Part shown: positions 6,911 through 8,774 of the stretch, in pieces | How the letters are laid out: each line of letters opens with the position of its first letter | How positions within the stretch are numbered: position 1 is the first letter of the stretch | NCBI GenBank assembly: GCA_036128855.1 | Contig: JAYYPW010000012.1 | Location: forward strand, 1-8,774 | Length of the DNA: 8,774 bases | Direction: 5' to 3' | DNA from: JAYYPW01 sp036128855 | GTDB taxonomy: Bacteria; Pseudomonadota; Gammaproteobacteria; Comchoanobacterales; Comchoanobacteraceae | Notes under the pieces: model-generated | The model's database searches: none | What the model saw: only the letters and a program-made list of their open reading frames with translations | Told to the model about the DNA's origin: nothing | Program-made: the position numbers and the translations under genes

Positions 6911-7585
6911 ATGCATACAACTCAAAATCAAGCTATTCGCTGCATTATATTTGACTGGGATGGCACATTGATCGACTCCATCAAACCACTCATTGTCGCT
7001 TTTAATCAAACGTGCGATGAGCTCTCTCTTGCCCGCCCCGATCAAGATCGGTTGAGGAAATCTTTTGGCAATCATTCGCAAACCATTCTTAAACAACTGA
7101 TGGCACCTAGTATGGAAGCGAAAGAATTTGAATCCTTTGTCATTACATTTGAAAAGTTGTTTTTTGAACATTACCGATCACTCCACCCAATACTCATTGA
7201 AAATACAAAACCAACACTCGTGGAACTCAAGAACCAAGGTTATCATATATGTATTGCAACTAATGCCCCACGACCTGTTCTTTTGAGGGGCTTGAAGGCT
7301 ACAGGCACCATGGACTTATTTGACTTCACGGCATCAGCAGATGAATTTCCGCCTAAGCCAAGCCCATTGATGTTAGAGAAATGCGCAATTATGACTGAAA
7401 CACTACCTGAAAACTGCCTAATGGTTGGAGATCACTATAACGACATCCTTGCTGGGCAAGCGGCCTCTATGCAAACGATAGGGGTTCTCACAGGTAGCCA
7501 GGATCGCCAAGGCTTATCGGCCCATCAGCCATCTGATATTCTGCCAAGCGCCGCTGAGCTCACTAATTGGCTCGATAAGCGCTAA
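6911..7585 (+). CDS. HAD-superfamily phosphatase, phosphoglycolate-phosphatase-like (subfamily IA)
   Basis: This 224-residue protein is a soluble Mg-dependent phosphohydrolase with all four HAD motifs. Motif I is DWDGTLID (15-22), with Asp15 as nucleophile and Asp17 as acid/base. Motif II is ATNA (116-119), with Thr117 in the Ser/Thr position. Motif III is Lys149 in KPSP. Motif IV is GDHYND (173-178), with Asp174 and Asp178 as metal ligands. The helical cap inserted between motifs I and II (about 24-95) is the subfamily IA arrangement seen in Gph, PgmB and similar enzymes. The substrate cannot be read from sequence; phosphoglycolate or another small sugar phosphate is typical. A short AGGA (6899-6902) overlapping the upstream stop may serve as ribosome-binding site. 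It is probably co-transcribed with the membrane-protein gene, and it converges on pgpA with only 16 bases between the stop codons and no obvious terminator. Confidence 0.92.
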   Translation: MHTTQNQAIRCIIFDWDGTLIDSIKPLIVAFNQTCDELSLARPDQDRLRKSFGNHSQTILKQLMAPSMEAKEFESFVITFEKLFFEHYRSLHPILIENTKPTLVELKNQGYHICIATNAPRPVLLRGLKATGTMDLFDFTASADEFPPKPSPLMLEKCAIMTETLPENCLMVGDHYNDILAGQAASMQTIGVLTGSQDRQGLSAHQPSDILPSAAELTNWLDKR

Positions 7586-7601
7586 CGCCTTGTGCTATGC
7601 T

Positions 7602-8066
7602 TTAGGTTATCAAATACAAGATAGCATACGATAGCAGTCCCGCGGCCATGTCATCTGCCATCACTCCGAAAGATCCAAGCTTATCTGACTCTAGCCAGTT
7701 TATAGGGGGAGGTTTACAGATATCTAGCAACCGAAATAATAGAAAACCCAAAAAAACCTTTGTGATGCTAAGTGGCATAAACATATAAGTCCACATCATA
7801 CCGACCACTTCATCACAAACGATGGACTTATGGTCTTGTCGGCCAAACTTTTTATACGTTTTGTCACACGTCCAGCATGAAAATCCCGTCCAAAACAATA
7901 TCCATATAACGCTTAGAATTAGCGGCATACGAGCTAATGGCAAAGCTAATACAATACCCAGTAGACTACCCCATGTGCCGGGAGCTACTGGCATTTTACC
8001 TAAGCCAAGGCCTAAACTCCACCAGTCTTCCCAAGATAATTTATGGCACTTTGTATCAATGTCCAT
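7602..8066 (-). CDS. pgpA: Phosphatidylglycerophosphatase A
   Basis: PgpA removes phosphate from phosphatidylglycerophosphate at the inner membrane, yielding phosphatidylglycerol. The 154 residues show the family motifs in order: GLGLGKMPVAPGTWGSLLG (19-37), DHKSIVCDEVVGM (78-90) with Asp85-Glu86, FRLLDICKPPPINWLE (111-126) with Asp115 and Lys118, and GVMADDMAAG (134-143) with Asp138-Asp139. These acidic clusters are the conserved metal-binding and catalytic positions of the PgpA fold. Hydrophobic membrane-associated segments lie around 35-62, 88-112 and 140-153. The start overlaps the end of nusB by 11 bases and has only a weak site (AAAGAAA) upstream, so translation is probably coupled to nusB. 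In E. coli thiL lies between nusB and pgpA; here there is no room for it. Confidence 0.95.
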   Translation of the reverse strand: MDIDTKCHKLSWEDWWSLGLGLGKMPVAPGTWGSLLGIVLALPLARMPLILSVIWILFWTGFSCWTCDKTYKKFGRQDHKSIVCDEVVGMMWTYMFMPLSITKVFLGFLLFRLLDICKPPPINWLESDKLGSFGVMADDMAAGLLSYAILYLIT

Positions 8067-8481
8067 GGAGTTTCTTTTGTGCCTTATCTAAAACACCATT
8101 GACAAACTTATAGCCATCTTCTGAACCATACCTCTTTGATAAAAGTATCGCTTCGTTAATCACAACTTTGACAGGCGTATCTGGTTTATATAAAAACTCA
8201 GTAGCAGCAAGCCTTAAAATAGCCAATTCAATATCCGTTACGTTTGCCTTTCCTTGTAATATTATGAAAGGATCTAAAAGAGCATGTATTGCTTCTTTTT
8301 CTTGTGAGTAGTCTCGCGCAAGATCTTTTGCATATGCTTGATCTACGGCTTTTTCATGATACTCTCTTAATGTATCAAGAAGACTATCGTTAAGATTTTC
8401 ATCACTGATCTGCATAGCATACAATGCCTTAAACAAACAATCTCTCGCTAGGCTGCGTTTTGATAATGGCTTTTCATCCAT
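8056..8481 (-). CDS. nusB: Transcription antitermination factor NusB
   Basis: NusB binds boxA RNA together with ribosomal protein S10 (NusE) and keeps RNA polymerase processive over rRNA operons. The 141 residues match the family length (139 in E. coli). Typical features are the N-terminal Arg-rich helix (KRSLARDCLFKALYAMQ, 8-24), the central motif DIELAILRLAATEFLY (83-98), and the C-terminal signature VVINEAILLSKRYGSEDGYKFVNGVLD (105-131, written in part as VINEAI and KFVNGVLD). It starts two bases after the nrdR stop, behind a strong AGGAGGT, and its end overlaps pgpA by 11 bases, so the three genes form one unit. The ribE gene that commonly precedes nusB is absent. Confidence 0.96.
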   Translation of the reverse strand: MDEKPLSKRSLARDCLFKALYAMQISDENLNDSLLDTLREYHEKAVDQAYAKDLARDYSQEKEAIHALLDPFIILQGKANVTDIELAILRLAATEFLYKPDTPVKVVINEAILLSKRYGSEDGYKFVNGVLDKAQKKLHGH

Positions 8482-8483
8482 CG

Positions 8484-8774
8484 TTAACCTCCTATTTCAT
8501 GATTTAATTTACTATTTTCTTCGAGGTCTGTTACCACGGATCTAAATGACTCCACCGAGTTAAAACTCTGATAAACAGAAGCAAAGCGAACATAGGCAAC
8601 CGCATCTGTTTTCTTGAGCTCAGCTAGGACAATATAGCCAATCTGTTCTGTACTAATCTCATCATTTTGTGCCACCTGGCTAATCTTCTCTAATATATTA
8701 CTGATCAATGTTTCAACAACCTCAGCACTGATAGGCCGCTTTTCAAGGGCTAACATAACCCCTCTTTTTAACTT
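8484..8774 (-). CDS. nrdR: Transcriptional repressor NrdR, C-terminal part (5' end outside window)
   Basis: NrdR senses ATP/dATP and represses ribonucleotide reductase operons by binding NrdR boxes. The frame enters from the right edge, and 96 residues plus the stop are visible. They correspond to most of the ATP-cone domain and the tail: KLKRGVMLALEKRP aligns with the E. coli segment KLRSGMLRALEKRP, followed by AYVRFASVYQSF (AYIRFASVYRSF in E. coli). The N-terminal zinc ribbon and the start of the ATP cone, roughly 50 residues, lie beyond the window. The Met at 8756 is internal and should not be taken as the start, because homology continues upstream of it. The gene ends two bases before nusB. 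In many gammaproteobacteria ribD and ribE lie between these genes; here they do not. Confidence 0.95.
   Translation of the reverse strand, partial: KLKRGVMLALEKRPISAEVVETLISNILEKISQVAQNDEISTEQIGYIVLAELKKTDAVAYVRFASVYQSFNSVESFRSVVTDLEENSKLNHEIGG
8486..8492 (-). promoter_or_regulatory. Strong ribosome-binding site of nusB
   Basis: AGGAGGT on the minus strand lies a few bases before the nusB ATG at 8481 and overlaps the last codons of nrdR. It is the best Shine-Dalgarno match in the window and fixes the nusB start. Confidence 0.75.

Noticed and set aside
8484..8756. A complete 90-codon gene starting at the Met at 8756.
   Set aside because: NrdR homology continues upstream of this Met to the window edge, so it is an internal residue of a truncated gene.
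1..8774. tRNA or rRNA genes, CRISPR arrays, insertion sequences or attachment sites.
   Set aside because: No T-arm-like motifs with matching stems, no regularly spaced repeats, no transposase and no terminal inverted repeats were seen on either strand.

Overview
The window looks like part of a gammaproteobacterial chromosome, most plausibly from a host-associated or intracellular lineage such as relatives of Legionellales or Coxiella. This is inferred from gene content and protein similarity recalled from memory; no 16S or other phylogenetic marker is present. The core genes (accB, accC, nusB, pgpA, nrdR) are all of proteobacterial type. The nrdR-nusB-pgpA order matches the familiar enterobacterial nrdR-ribD-ribE-nusB-thiL-pgpA cluster with the riboflavin and thiamine genes removed, which fits a streamlined metabolism.

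Layout. (1) Positions 3298 down to 1, minus strand: one uninterrupted frame of at least 1,099 codons that leaves the window at its left edge. It is easy to miss because its stop codon is not in the window. I do not recognise it. It has a disordered Ser-rich N-terminus, no signal peptide or membrane segment, many cysteines, and a long helical body with at least one pentatricopeptide-like stretch. It looks like the giant accessory or effector-type proteins of intracellular bacteria. A very good sigma-70 promoter lies just upstream. (2) 3299-3720: a 422-base divergent spacer with no convincing gene, holding the giant gene's promoter, two abutting hairpins, an A/T palindrome and a small hairpin. 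(3) 3721-5507, plus strand: accB-accC, sharing an ATGA overlap and encoding two components of acetyl-CoA carboxylase. (4) 5593-7585, plus strand: a ten-helix membrane protein of unknown function behind its own extended -10 promoter, followed ten bases later by a HAD phosphatase. (5) 7602-8774, minus strand: nrdR (5' part outside the window)-nusB-pgpA, tightly packed and convergent with the HAD gene, only 16 bases apart.

How the parts relate. AccB and AccC start fatty acid synthesis, and PgpA makes phosphatidylglycerol, so two blocks serve membrane lipid production. NusB supports rRNA antitermination and NrdR controls ribonucleotide reductase genes. The membrane protein has no assignable role. 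The giant gene stands apart in codon use (AGA-rich arginine) and has no recognisable homology, so it is the best candidate for something undescribed here.
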